Below, piece after piece: positions 49,268 to 61,608 of a DNA stretch of 64,000 nucleotides. The notes below the pieces were generated by a model. It was not told the origin of the DNA, ran no database searches, and saw only the letters and a program-made list of their open reading frames with translations. Location of the stretch: contig NC_079487.1 of the NCBI RefSeq assembly GCF_020520425.1, forward strand, positions 111,758,141-111,822,140. Direction: 5' to 3'. Numbering within the stretch: the stretch's first letter is position 1; every line of letters starts with the position of its first letter. Made by a program: the position numbers and the translations under genes. This DNA is from Spinacia oleracea (lineage: Eukaryota > Streptophyta > Magnoliopsida > Caryophyllales > Amaranthaceae).

Positions 49268-49660
49268 TATAAATAAATACTAGTGTTTTTTTTTTTTTTT
49301 TTTGAAGGTAAGTAAATACTAATGTAGTAACTAGGGCATCTCAAACCCAAAAATTAGTTTTTTCCCGATAAAAAAGTCGAATAAAATAAAGAAAAATAAA
49401 AGACATGGCCACATGGCCGGGTAGTGAATATGTAAAGACTTAATCTAAGAATTTGAAAGATAAAATTGGGTAGTGATCGATACTAATAGAAAAATCCTCC
49501 AGCAGTTAATTGCTTGGCTTTTCATGTATAACTGTATAAGTAATAATGAGATGATTAAACAACTTCAGTTACGAATACATAAAGGTTGCCTATAAGTTAT
49601 TTCTAACCTTTTCAGATCTTAAGGCTAATGAATAGTTTTTAGTATCGATCATGTCTCTCT

Positions 49661-49670
49661 CTATATATAT
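49661..49670 (+). promoter_or_regulatory. TATA box of DUF674 copy E
   Basis: CTATATATAT lies about 60 bp upstream of the ATG, a normal distance for a short leader. Confidence 0.5.
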
Positions 49671-49728
49671 CAAACCCTTTTCGATCAAAATGTTCATCTG
49701 ATCATCTAGGTCTAGTAGTGAAACTAGA

Positions 49729-50599
49729 ATGGCGACAAAAAGCAAAGTAAGTTTGAAGCTCCTGATAGACACAAAGGCAAACAGGGTTTTATTCGCTGAG
49801 GCCAATAAGGAATTTGTGGATTTCCTGTTCCACATTATGTCACTGCCTGTAGGAACCATTGTCAAACTCCTTGGTGTGAAGGGTATGGTTGGTGGCCTTG
49901 GTTTACTTTACGAAAGCATCGGGTCATTAGGTAATGACTACTTGCAGGATAATCTAGATAGAGATTCAGTTCTCAACCCTAAAACTGCTGCAAGTGTCCC
50001 TTTCTTGTCGCTGAATGATGCCCCACCAAGTGATTCCAAGAAGTACTACTACAGGTGCTGCTCAACTAATGGAGTCGGTCGTCATTGTCGCAATGATTAT
50101 TACGCTGGTTACAATCACAATCTTAATAAGAAAGAGTGCCATGACTATGTGACTGACAACCCGGAAGCAACTTGTCCTGGATGCAATAGCAAAATGTCTA
50201 CCCAGGTGACCTATGTTGCCCCGGAAAGCTCATCGGAGACAGTGGTTTGGAGTAGCAAAACTGATGGATATGTTAAAGGGGTAGTTACTTACATGGTGAT
50301 GGATAATTTGGAAGTCAAACCTATGTCTACCATATCTAGTATCACTTTCCTTAACAAGTTCAATATCATTGATATTGCTTCCGTGGCTGAGAAAGAGATT
50401 CAACTTAATCTTCATGAGGTAATGCCCCGCTTTTGTTTTATTTAATTTCACTCCATGTTTTCCATCATCTGAAATTCGATCTGTATCATAAAACCATTTT
50501 TATGACTTATTGCTATTACATTTTATGTAGGGAGTTGCAATCTTGAAAGCGGCCCTAGAAACCCAAGCTGTGCTCACTACTGTCTTCCTTGGAAACTAG
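49729..50599 (+). CDS. DUF674 family protein, copy E (full length)
   Basis: The best-preserved member: exons 49729-50418 and 50531-50599, giving 252 aa with a phase-0 intron. Domain order: N-terminal motif at residues 6-50 (VSLKLLIDTKANRVLFAEAN, FVDFLFHIMSLPVGTIVKLL), GMVGGLGLLYESIGSLGNDY (52-71), a Cys-rich centre with Cys at 110, 111, 120, 137, 149 and 152 (including CPGC, possibly metal-binding), and a C-terminal unit at 183-252 (VVTYMVMDNLEVKPMSTIS and GVAILKAALETQAVLTTVFL). The C-terminal unit resembles the N-terminal one, so the protein looks like two related halves. No signal peptide or membrane segment. DUF674 biochemical function is unknown. ATG is preceded by a TATA box and is the only plausible start. 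Confidence 0.92.
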
Positions 50600-51189
50600 T
50601 CTAAGAACTAGTTTTCTATACATTGTCTTTATTGCTGTATCCATATCATTTGCTATTTCATGCAGATCGAGTAGATGATAATTTTGTCTTTCCTTACGAA
50701 ATTGTAATTTGGGTTTTTGCCTGCCTGGTGATGTTTCCTACCGATTAAATAAAATGAGCGCTCTATGGTGCGTACGTGTTTGCTACGGAGTATATCAAGT
50801 AGTCTTGATTCAGATCTTAGCTGCATTCTTTTTATTGAGAATTATGGCTACTCTAGGATGATGCATTGTTTACCGTGCAAATCAAAATCAAGGATCATAC
50901 ACGTAAATACTCCTGTATACGCAACAAAAAAAATGCTACACACAAACAAGATCATAGATGTGTAAACCTTACCTCTTGGATAAATGTTGTTTGTGTTCCA
51001 TAAAACAAAATCGTTATGGTACTTTTGTTATAACTACTATGTTTTACTAAATTACTACCGATAATTTTAAAAAATAGAACAAAAACTTCAATTTATCTCT
51101 TTTCAAAACAGAGGCAGTATGTTTTACTAGTGATAAATTTTAAAAAATAGAATTCAAAACTTCGCTTGAGAAGATGTGAAGGGGCACTA
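50600..51189. other. 3' flank of DUF674 copy E
   Basis: Probable 3' UTR to about 50760 (AATAAA-like ATTAAATAAAATG near 50745). No other feature recognised. Confidence 0.5.
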
Positions 51190-51425
51190 GTGAAGTACTT
51201 AAAATGGGCTTGTATGTAGTACTGTTAAGGTGCCACATATTTGGGAGGCACACTTCATGAGTTTACAAATGTAGCACTTTAAAAGTGCCACATTTGATTA
51301 GCAAATGTGCCATCTTTTGAAAAAATGCCACTTTGACACAGTCAATGTGACACTTTTTTAAGAAAAAGTGTCACGTTTAAAATGTTCAAATGTGACACCT
51401 TCGACAAAAATCGTCACATTTTATA
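51190..51425 (+). mobile_element. One end of a CACTA-like element
   Basis: CACTAGTGAAGTACTTAAAA begins near 51194. Subterminal direct and inverted words GTGCCAC / GTGACAC / GTGTCAC follow, as in CACTA ends. No matching opposite end was found; probably truncated. Confidence 0.45.
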
Positions 51426-51468
51426 TAAGTTTTTTCTTTTTTAATTTTAATTCAACAACAACGATTAT

Positions 51469-51930
51469 GTACAAAATAATTCCCTACCACCACCACAAGC
51501 CACCGTATGAGGATTCCTCCAAATAGAGCAATTAAAAAACTGAAAAAACATCGAAAAGCAAGAAAACGATACGTAACAAGCAAAACATTGTGTTTTAAAA
51601 TATTAGTATAGATATACAAAATAATTCCCTACCACCACCTCCACAAACCCCCGTATCAGGATCCCTCCAAATATAGCACTTAAAAAAAATGAAAAACATG
51701 AAAAACAAGAAGATGATATGTGACAAGCAAAATATTGTGTTTTAAAATATTAGCATAGATAGTATAGATATACAAAATAATCCCCTACCACCACTACAAG
51801 CCACCATATCAAAATTCCTCCAAATTGAGCAATTTAAAAAATGAAAAAACATAGAAATTATTAAAGGAAAAAAACATAGAAAAGCAAGAAGACGATACTT
51901 GACAATCAAAACATTGTGTTTTAAAATATT
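51469..51930. repeat. Three tandem ~150-bp repeats
   Basis: ACAAAATAATTCCCTACCAC recurs at about 51470, 51615 and 51771, with shared downstream words (CAAGCCACC, AAAACATTGTGTTTTAAAAT). The units differ by small indels. Confidence 0.85.
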
Positions 51931-52198
51931 AGTATGCATATAGATATGAACATGGGTAATATTTGGATCGGAATGACACGTTTACACCCCTACTCACCTC
52001 ATTTATCAATAAATGTTAGATTATTCAGCTTGGTATCTCCAACGGTAAGCTAATTAAATTAGTTTGTTATGCCACATAAGAGTAACTTCAATGGCAAGCT
52101 AAATTGACAATTATCTTACTATGGCACATAAGATTTCAAGTTATTTGATTTTTTAGCTAATGCTACTACAATGGCTAACCACTAGCTTGTTATTTAAA

Positions 52199-52837
52199 CT
52201 AGCTTTTGAGCCCGTTCTCGGTTGTATATTGGTTGTTCAGATGTCTTTTAAAGTTTTAATTAGTGAGTACTTGTGATTTTTGGTAACATATGAATTAAAT
52301 AGAGGTGTAATTTAAAGGTTGGAAAAATATAAAAATTATAATGATGAATAAATATTGGATGTTAAAGTGGTGGAATGGAAGAGATTAATAAGTATAGTAG
52401 ACTATTAATAACTTGATGTTGAATAAGGAAAATGGAGTGGAAGAGGCATTAGAAGTTGTAAAACATAGAAACAATAAAGAAAAATAGAAAAAAAAAAAAA
52501 ACAAAAACAAAATGATGGATGAATTAAAGAAGAAATGCCACATGGCTTCTAATAACCTATGGTAAAAAATTTAATGATGAATAAATATTGGATGTTAAAG
52601 TGGTGGAGTGGAAAAGATTAATGAGTATATTAGACTATTAATAACTTGATGTTGAATAAGGAAAATGAAGTGGAAGGGGCATTAAAGTTGTAAAACATAG
52701 AAACAATAAAGAAAAATTGAAAAAAAAACAAAAACAAAATGACGGATGAAAGGAGAGATGCCACATGGCTTCTAATAATGAGATGCCACATGACTTCTTA
52801 TCACCTATGGTTTTCCTTTTTAAATACTAGGTATAGA
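52199..52837 (-). mobile_element. Small Helitron inserted in a MITE
   Basis: On the - strand it starts TCTATACCTAGTATTT (52837, preceded by A) and ends CTAG (52199-52202) followed by T, with a CGGGCTCAAAAG tract before CTAG. Its flanks, GCTTGTTATTTAAA and TTGGTCGTACTTGTCAATTA, match the uninterrupted related MITE near 35480, which serves as an empty site. The interior holds two direct copies of about 230 bp (52343-52575 and 52577-52800). No genes. Confidence 0.75.
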
Positions 52838-53007
52838 TTGGTCGTACTTGTCAATTAATTATGACAACTTTTGTTAGCTACTTGTCAAGCAAATTAGTTT
52901 AAACAAGCTTATTTGCTTGACTAAGTCAATTTATCATTTTCACTCCAATGGTCTAGCTAACTAGTCCCTACCTACAACCGTATCATTGGAGTTGCTCTAA
53001 TAATATA

Positions 53008-53268
53008 CTATTAGAATTTAAGTCATTAATGACAACCCCATAATGACGGGCCAAAAATCCCGTTGCAAATGCCTTTTACAACGGGTTAACAACGTAACTA
53101 AAAACGACGGGAACAACCGTCGCGAATGGCTTTTACGACGGGGTAATTAACGACATAATTTTCCATCATTAACGACCCCCTTTATGACGAGTTCGCAACA
53201 TGAAATACCTTCACTATTGGAATTTAGCGAAGGAATTTTCCGTCGTTAATGGAATAATTTCTTGTCGT
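53008..53268. mobile_element. Degraded CACTA-type MITE, same family as 41317-41595
   Basis: Shares AATGACGGGCCAAAAATCCC, TTTTACGACGGGG and CCGTCGTTAATGGAATAATT with the nested copy at 41317. The ends are eroded. Confidence 0.7.
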
Positions 53269-53890
53269 GATTTTTCCAAGCTATTCTCTTTTCTAGATAG
53301 TTGGTACACGAATTGTTAGCTATAGCTTGATATTTAATGCATATTTATCAATCAATAATATTTCATTGGCCAAAATTTTCTCAAGCTATTTTGGCAAGCT
53401 AATTTATCATTTCAACTCCAATGGCAAAACTAGTGACTTGTGACTAAAAATTACAAGCAAGTCCTTAATTAGACCCTAGCTACAACCATTAGAGTTGCCA
53501 ATTAGCCCGGTTTATACCACCTACGATTTACAATTGTCATAGAGGATTTACCACCTAGGATTCGTACGTTGAGAAGACTTGGTTTGTACCACCAGGATTT
53601 ACATATGGTGGCCTCTTCAAACGCTTTTTAGGTTCTTGCTCTGGTTTCAGGGAAAGAATGCATAAAGCTAACTCATCTAATGGATATATGATTGATTATG
53701 ATTGATTTCCAATGGAGTAACCGTAACTATATGTATATCATCAGTCGGGCATTTGATTCTCATGTTTTTCCTATTCTAAACATTTATTTTATCCTCTTAA
53801 AGTTAACTAGCTCTTGGTATTCTCCGAATTTAAGAGTGATGTTCAAAGGTTTTACGTTACAAACATTCATTCTATATTCCCATACCACAC
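53269..53890. other. Spacer upstream of DUF674 copy F
   Basis: Contains more CAAGCTA-rich MITE remnant (to about 53500). No gene recognised; a frame at 53692-54003 overlaps the promoter and start of copy F. Confidence 0.5.
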
Positions 53891-53892
53891 GC

Positions 53893-53900
53893 TATAAAAA
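53893..53900 (+). promoter_or_regulatory. TATA box of DUF674 copy F
   Basis: TATAAAAA followed by CCAATC, about 85 bp before the ATG. Confidence 0.55.
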
Positions 53901-53984
53901 CCAATCATATCAATCATGTGCATACATAGCAGCAAGCTACGTATATAATCCGAATCGAAACCTTAACATCACAAAATTCACAAT

Positions 53985-54622
53985 ATGGCAGAAACTAAGG
54001 TGAGTTTGAAGCTCCTGATCGATACCAAGGCTAACAAGGTTCTCTTCTCTGAGGCCAGCAAGGATTTTGTGGACTTTCTGTTGCACATATTATCATTGCC
54101 AGTTGGTTCCGTTGTGAAGCTTCTCGAAGAGAAAAGTATGGTGGGTTGTCTTAGCGACCTATGCAGGAGTGTCGGTGTTCTTGACGCTGACTACTTGATG
54201 AGTAAAGCCAGGGTAAACTCCTTGCTCAATCCTAGTGCTAACTCTAATGTTCCTTTGTTAACTCTTAATACTGCCGTTAATACTGGCGGGGGATATGTTA
54301 AAAGTGTTGTGACTTACATGGTGATGGATAATTTGGAGGTGAAACCGATGTCTACTATTTCTGGGATTACTCTCATGAATAAGTTTCATGTCAAGGATGT
54401 GGCTTTATTGATGGAGAAAGAAGTTGAAGTTGGTCTTACTGAGGTAATATTGTAATTATATTATACAATTTCTGGTTTGACTTTAATTTTGTGATTCAGA
54501 AAAACAGGACAAACTCTAATTTGATAGATGCTGTTATGTTTCTACAGGGATTAGCTATGCTGAAAGCCTCTTTCGAGACCAAAGACGTGCTGTCCACTGT
54601 CTTTCTGGGAAAGAAAAAATAG
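53985..54622 (+). CDS. DUF674 family protein, copy F (short form)
   Basis: Exons 53985-54443 and 54548-54622, 177 aa, open throughout with normal splice sites and promoter. The N-terminal motif is intact (VSLKLLIDTKANKVLFSEAS, KDFVDFLLHILSLPVGSVVK), as is the middle SMVGCLSDLCRSVGVLDADY. After NSNVPLLTLNTAVN it goes directly to GGGYVKSVVTYMVMDNLEVK. The roughly 65-residue Cys-rich module of copy E is thus cleanly absent without disturbing the frame. Exon 2 reads GLAMLKASFETKDVLSTVFL GKKK. A natural test of whether the Cys-rich module is dispensable; likely functional. Confidence 0.88.
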
Positions 54623-55240
54623 ATCGACGTTCTTCTGCATGCACTTCCTTGAAAGAAGTTAGCTACCGTTGTCATCTAAATCTTGTTAGTTTGTGGATCA
54701 ATTAAATAAAGTGGTGTTGTCATTTTGATCTAACTCTCTGTGTTCCAAATAGTTGTCATTTTAACTAATTAAGAATTTAAGTTTTCGTGTTACGATTGGA
54801 TTCCAATCGTCCAATGTGTGACCACTTTTATTTCTTCGTCATAGCTTGACTTGGCCATGATTGCCGTTTCCTAGGAAGCAAATACAATTTGGAAATCCAA
54901 TCATCCACGAATACATTCACTCTACTAGTTATGCATTGAGCTATTTCGGAGTACTATTATTGAATTTACTATGCTTTGCATCCTCCATCCTCCCTTTAAT
55001 TGGGAATACAGGGACATTCAAAATCAAAATTAGGCATAAAAGCACAATTAATATCAAGGGTATATTTACTTGGGACGTGAATTGAAATTTGAAATACAAA
55101 TGTATATATTTTCTTGGCCATTGAAATTTTCCAAGAAACATCGAAACCAATTAAATTACATCGGGAACTCACTAACTAATGGTGACGAGATTAATGCTAC
55201 AGCAACTACGTACTCCGTACAAATATACAACCTCCCCTTA
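54623..55240. other. Spacer between DUF674 copies F and G
   Basis: 3' flank of F, then AT-rich sequence up to the TATA region of G at about 55246 (TTATAAATATA). Nothing else recognised. Confidence 0.5.
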
Positions 55241-56054
55241 TAATTTATAAATATAGACATAATACATGCTAATCAATGACTAAAGAAAAGAGGAAAAACA
55301 AAAAAAAGCAAAATATAATGGCTGAACAAAGTGAGAGTAAGGTAATAAGTCTGAAGCTGCTGATAGATACCAAGGCAAACAAAGTTCTGTTTGCAGAAGC
55401 AGGAAAAGAATTTGTGGATTTTCTGTTCCACATTATGTCTTTGCCAATTGGTACAGTTATCAACCTTCTGAATGTCAATAGCATGGTGGGTTCTCTTGGA
55501 GCTCTTTACAAGAGCATCGACTCTCTGAGTAGTGACTATTTCCAGCCCAACCTCAGCAAGGAGACGGTCCTCAAGCCTAGAGCACCTGTTAATGTTCCTC
55601 TGTTGTCGCTGAATGATGCTGCCCCAACTGACAAGAAAGTATTATATCGGTGCAACTCCTCACACAGTGGTGTTTGTGTTATTATACTGATTGCCCAGGG
55701 ACAGTTTGTCGTAATTGTCACTACCAAATGCATACTGTGTTGAACTATGTCGCGCCAATAGGCTCACAGAATAATGCAGCATCTGCAAGTACTGAGGTCG
55801 GAAGTGGTGGATATGTGAAGGCGTTGGTAACTTATATGGTTATGGACAACTTGGAAGTTAAGCCAATGAGTACCATTACTGGGATTACTCTCATGAACAA
55901 GTTCCGTGTGAAGGATGTCTCTGCTTTGGAGGAGAAGGAGGTTCAAGTTGGGCTCAACGAGGTACTACTAATTAACTACGAAGTAATTAACTTTCTTTTT
56001 TATTTATTTGTTTTGTGTGAACAGTGAACATACTGTGATTAATAGTTGACTTAA

Positions 56055-59000
56055 GGCTCCGTTTGTTATGGCGTAAAATGTTTTCATTGTAAAATGATTT
56101 TCCATGGAAAACATTTTTCAAGGGAAAACACAATTTCAAACTAGTTTTTCTTTGTTTGGTAACTTAAAGGAAAATGGGAGAAAATGGTGAAGATTGAGGG
56201 GAAGAAAGGAGAGGGAGATAAGGAGTAAAGAAGGAAAAGTGGTTTCCCTCCCTATGGTTCGACGATGCATGAAGAGTAAAGAAGGAAAAATATATTCTTC
56301 TTTCCTATGGTTCGACGATGCATGAAGAGTAATAATTATGAATATGTTTTGAGAGGGAAGTCAAAGATGAAGTAGAAGCAGCGGGTTATTATTTATCAAT
56401 AAAAGCTTTGAAGGAAAATCACCGTATGATGTACGTATCACATAGAAATTTACTAGGTATCATATGGAACTTCACTTCTACAAGGTTTCGCATGAAAGAA
56501 GATGGTAAGGAACTCAGGGGGAATAAGGTAGGGAACATTGAACATGATTTTGATATTCGATGATGGAACTTATATTTAATGGTAAGTCCTTTCTATATTA
56601 TTATATGATCTTATACTCTAGGAAAGCTCAAAATTTTGTAATGACGCATTTGTTTAAAAAAAAAAAAATCAAAAAAAAAAATCAAAAAAAAAAAAATTAA
56701 AAAAAAAAAAAAATCAAAAAAAAAAAAAAAAAAAAAAATATCAATCAAAAAATTGAAGCAAAGGTGATCAATTCTTGTACTTTATTATTTTCTCCTATAA
56801 TTCAATTATTATGAAGAATATCAATGAGTTACAGAAATTTAAACTCATACACTCGTTGAGCAGTAAAGGAACAGACGGTTCTAGGACCAGGAACAGGAAA
56901 AGGAAGCAACACTAATGTTAGTTCCTGTTCCACTAAACTTGGTAAGTTGAACAGCCACTGCAGGCACTGATTTCAGCAGTCAGTCCACGTTTCACTATGA
57001 TGTCAGTTCCTTATGGAAGATTGGTGATATATGGGAACTTGGTACGATAAGGTGCTACATACAAAGAGATGGAGGTGTGTTGGGTTTGGTTTCATATTCA
57101 TTAAAAAGCTCTAATGATTGTTGAGGACCTCATTTAAAAGAAGAAACCACAAACACATTATCTACCCTTGGTTCCCTCTACTCGATTATTCACCAAGCCT
57201 TTTCTTCACACCATTTCTACTTCATTCTCGCCCTTGGCAATTAACAATGAAACCATTTTCTTCTAACCTTTTTTTTTTTGATATTATTTGTCAAGTTACT
57301 TCATTGCTTCTAACATTGGGTCTTTGGATTGTGAATTGGAATTATGTAGCAACAACATCCTTAGTTCAAAATTGGAAACTCGAGGACTTTTGGGACAAAC
57401 AAGTGTCTAAGCTATAAGGTGGTGTGTGTGACATATAAACTCAGGGTGTGTATGGTTAACCTAAAAAGATTGTGTGCTCAATAACCCTTTTCGATAATGC
57501 CAAAAGGGGGAAGAGTATGTATGATGCTTATTGTTTGATATAATACAGTCTAAATCCTTATCTAATTTGGTGTTTATCAGTATTGCTCTTACTCTATCAT
57601 TTTACTTGTTCATTAGTTGTTGGTTTACAAAATTAAGGGGGAATAGATCTAAATCTTTTATTGCTTAACGTGTGATAAGCATCATTAGTTTGTCATCATC
57701 AAAAAGGGGGAAATTGTTGAGTAATGAGGTTTTGATGATTGTAAACTAATGATGATTATCTATTTAACATGTGTGTCAAGATGCGCGCAGGATGAACAAG
57801 TTATGATTGAAACAAGAAACAAGTAACACGAGCAATGAGAAGTTATTGTTCACTAAAGTGAAGATGGCTACGTCATACATGTTGTTTATATGTAAATTAG
57901 CATTTACATTGGTAAACTTCATGTGGTAAGTACAGTGACAAAGGAAGAACGAAATGATACTTTATATGGTCCAGCAGGAACAACCAGAAAGAGATCAGAA
58001 ACTGTTTATCAGAGTTCCTAGTTGTCTGACTGTTCCTGTTCCTAGTCACATGTACGACATGTACTTGTATGCGTTAATAGAGTTTAGGAGTGCATATAAT
58101 ACTTTCATATTTGCATCCTAATATGTTTGTTATACTGTAGGTAAGAGTCCATATTGGGATAAGTTGTTTATTAGACGTAGGATTTTGCATTAGTCTAGGT
58201 CTCTCATATTATCCTATCATAAGTACATATAGTTGTATGTGCTTAGGACTCTTCATATAGTTAGATATGCATTAGGAGTCTTCTAGGAATGCATATCATA
58301 GCTGGTGTCATTTATCATATATTATGATGTATTGTAGACGGTTTAGGAGTCTAAGAGTTTTAGTTTGCATAAGCATTTTAGGAAAGATTAAATGCTTAGA
58401 GTTTAAGCTTTCATAATTAGTATTATGCGTAGTATAGGACTGTTTAGATTCACTGTATTTTAGGTATTTGAGTCACATAATATTTGCCATACATATTAAA
58501 GTTCTTATTAGGGTAGGAATATTATTTATTAATATATTATATTCCATATTATCCTATGTGTATTTTAGTCAAGCAAATATTATAATATATGATTTATGCA
58601 TATCTATCATACTTGACTCAATATCTAACGTGGTTTATTATGCATGCAAAGAAATGATAAATGACGTGTGTAGGTAAGACTTTGAAGAAGACCCAAAGAC
58701 TTACAGGAAGAACGAGGATTCAAGAGTTAGAGAATCCAAGAGAAGAGGAACTTGGACTCGAGGAGAATTAAGAGTACAAGTACAGAGAAAGAGAAGAGAA
58801 GAAAATCTAGTAGCATTAGTGTGCTTAATAGATTTGTTTTAGAAACTGAAAGTTCAGAGCTGGTGGAACAACGTACGTGGAACAGTGTCAATGACGAGGG
58901 TATTGGTCATAGTCTGCACGTAGTATATTAGGATTGCATGAGTATAGTATTTAGATCACGTTACCTTAGAGTTTGTGTCCTAATAGAAGTTTAAACATAA

Positions 59001-61484
59001 TAATACTAAGTCATGTACTAAGGGGTTTTAGTATAGTTAGGATTATGTGTTTGATAGTAATTAGGATTGCATTAGTTAATGGTTAAATAATGTTTATCTT
59101 ATTTAAGAGTCATGGTGGGAAAGGAGTGTCGTTTAGATAGAGTTTTCATTAATATATCTACTGCATAAAGAGTTATTATCCGATCATATGTTTGTTAGAG
59201 TCTTAGGATAAAAGTCTATCATGATAGAGTTCTATTAGGTCTAGGATTTCTAAATAAAAGATAAACATAAAATATATCTTCTAGGGTTAATAGGTAACAT
59301 GCATCACTATATATACTGCATTCATAAGTCTAGGAAAATTGTCTGACTTAGTGGTGTTACGTGCTTAAGTTAAAAATCTACATTATAACCCACGTCAGTA
59401 CCGTCAGTTCCTGTTCCACATACGTAGTTCCTGCTCCAACAGAATTTCAGATTCTATTTGTTATTCTATCTTTTATATTTGAGAGTTGGGAAGGGGTTTG
59501 AGTGAACCTTGTAATTGAGAGAATCAGCTTGAGTCGAGCTGAAGAGTTGAGAGAGAAGATCTCTAGAGAGATCATTGAGAAGGAACGGTTGAGGGACTGT
59601 TCATAAGGGAGTTGAGTTTAGGGAACTGTGATTTTCCTAATTAGTAAAAGGGTTTAAGTCCCTACGGGGCCGTGGTTTTTCCTCTCTATTAGGGTAGAGA
59701 GGTTTCCACGCTAAAATCTCTCTTGCAATCTCTTAATGTTTTTAATTCCGCGAAAAAGTAGATCCAACATCTACCAACACTAATTCACCCCCCCCCCCCT
59801 CTTGTGTTGTTCATCTAAACTAACAATTGGTATCAGAGCCGGTGCTCTATATTTTACAGGTAATCCTGATGAGTGATCCGGGAAAAGATGAACAAAGTTA
59901 TGAAAGAAACAGTTCCCACAATTCTGCTGTTCCTGATGGACGAAAAGGAGGATAGCACGTATTTGATGATGATGATTAACACAAAGATTGAAGAAAAATA
60001 ATTGGAGGTAAATTTTCAATCTTTATGATATTATTTATGTTCGCTCTTAATTGTTAAATATTATGAACATCATACGTTATATATTATTGGCCATATGTGT
60101 GTTCATTCCGTAACGCAGAAATAGAAATCAACGATTGATTGTGAGCAACCTTGAATTAACCATGTTCATTTACAAGTTTTCAATAGGGCTTTGCTTTAAA
60201 TTTAAAATAGTTCTTGCGGTTTTGAAGAGGAACAAAGTGGTCTTGTTTGTTGCACAATTCCAGCAAAATTAAAATTTTCTACTAGTCTTGTCGATATTAA
60301 AAATATTTCTATTTTTCCAAAAGGTTTGAAATATAATTTTATTATCTTGAATCTGAAAAGTTTGATTTTTAAATAGATTTTAAAAATTGCAAAGAATTTG
60401 TTTCATAAATATTTTACCAAGAACATGTGTGCAACAAGACTTGTTAAAAGCAATATTGATTTGAGATATCAAAAATTGTTTTTGCAAATTGTCGAAAAGG
60501 TCATGTAACTTGAATTGAACCACGTGACCATGAACACCAAAATTATTGAGATGGAACTGAGATTCGTTGTTCCTTGTGTTGTTTTCGGTAAAACAATTTT
60601 TGGTTCCAAAAGAGTTTTGAAATCTGTGTTTAAAAATTATTGAACTTCTTCATAATGCAAATAAAAAGGAAAAATCAGATTTTCAAAATAAAATTTTCAA
60701 AATATGAATTTACTAGGACCAACCTATATATCGTTTATGGAACAAGTCATATCAATTTCAAAACAGGTTTTACGAATCAAAATAAGTTTCTTATTGGTGA
60801 AGTGTTGAACACATGTAGGTAACTTATATGGAAATTTCCGACTTTAAGTTTTCAATTGACTTTGATGGAACTCAGACATGTTCCTACAACTGGTTCTAGT
60901 AAAGATGACCTTATCTATTTTTAGAATTTGAAATCCGACTTTAACTGTTTTAAATACGATTTTTTATGTGTCTTCAATGGAAGAGAAGGTTTTCAAATCA
61001 TTTCAAAAAATTATCAATCTTCATCTCACTAGAAACAGTACAAGGAACAAATCTGGAGGAACTGATTGTTCCTACTTATGGGAACTGAATTATTTAGGCA
61101 CTGTTATTTTAATATTCTCAAATAGTATGCCTAAAGTCAAGAAGGTTATGCATTATGAACTATTCACTTATTCAGTACCATATGAATGCATAATTAATCT
61201 TGTTAGTATTAGTAGTATAGTAGAACATGTTTGAAAAAAAAAAAAAAAAAAAAAGGGGCACATATGACTACTCCTACTAACAAGAAGGGACTCAAGCAAA
61301 TTTGGGTACCCAAGACCAAGAACTGATCTATTTTGCAGGCCATATGTGAGAAAAGTGGTTTCCCTCCCTTTCAAATGGAATGGAAAATTGTTTTACATCC
61401 CTTACCCAACCAAACAACGTAAAATGATTGAAAAGGGGAAAATCGTTTTCCATGAAAACGTTTTACGCCCTACCAAACGGAGCC
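56055..61484. mobile_element. PIF/Harbinger-like element split by a retroelement fragment
   Basis: The terminal inverted repeat is GGCTCCGTTTG / CAAACGGAGCC, flanked by the 3-bp TSD TAA (56052-56054 and 61485-61487), diagnostic of PIF/Harbinger. The own sequence is only about 200 bp left (56055-56253) and 134 bp right (61351-61484), with TTTTCCATGGAAAA-type complementary words, i.e. a Tourist-like MITE. The middle is the inserted fragment. Confidence 0.8.
56254..61350 (+). mobile_element. Broken Copia-type (Sirevirus-like) element fragment
   Basis: Fossil. A purine tract AAAAAGGGGGAAAT (57701-57714) leads into an LTR of about 2.1 kb (57715-59825, TGTTGAGTAATG to AACTAACA), followed by the primer site TGGTATCAGAGC (59828-59839). 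The order is therefore internal 3' part, LTR, internal 5' part, rather than a normal provirus. The left part contains a long A-rich tract (56650-56740). The right part includes gag-like sequence ending near KQIWVPKTKN (about 61280-61325). No intact gag or pol; multiply broken. Only one LTR, so no LTR-pair dating. Confidence 0.75.
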
Positions 61485-61608
61485 TAAAAGTAATTTTAAT
61501 TGGACATGGTGACGTTTGCAGGGAATAGCAATGCTGAAAGCTTCCTTGGAGACCAACACGGTGCTGACCACTATCTTCCTTACGAAGAAGATCTTTTTCA
61601 ATCAATGA

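Larger units (their letters stand above)
55318..61608 (+). pseudogene. DUF674 family copy G, frameshifted, with intron expanded by nested elements
   Basis: Exon 1 spans 55318-55961 and exon 2 61522-61608 (GIAMLKASLETNTVLTTIFL TKKIFFNQ). Exon 1 is family-like from VISLKLLIDTKANKVLFAEA to LLSLNDAAPTDKKVLYRCNS. In the Cys-rich module the frame shifts by one near 55680; the rest (DCPGTVCRNCHYQMHTVLNY, ALVTYMVMDNLEVKPMSTIT) follows in the second frame. A single small indel thus separates two otherwise well-kept parts, so decay is recent. The intron, about 100-110 bp in copies C, E and F, is 5.56 kb here: it holds a Harbinger-like element (56055-61484) with a retroelement fragment inside. Whether the intron is still spliced is unknown. 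Confidence 0.8.

Noticed and set aside
56640-56745. Long A-rich tract considered as a LINE poly(A) tail
   Set aside because: It is an interrupted AAAATC microsatellite inside a retroelement fragment, with no LINE coding sequence next to it.
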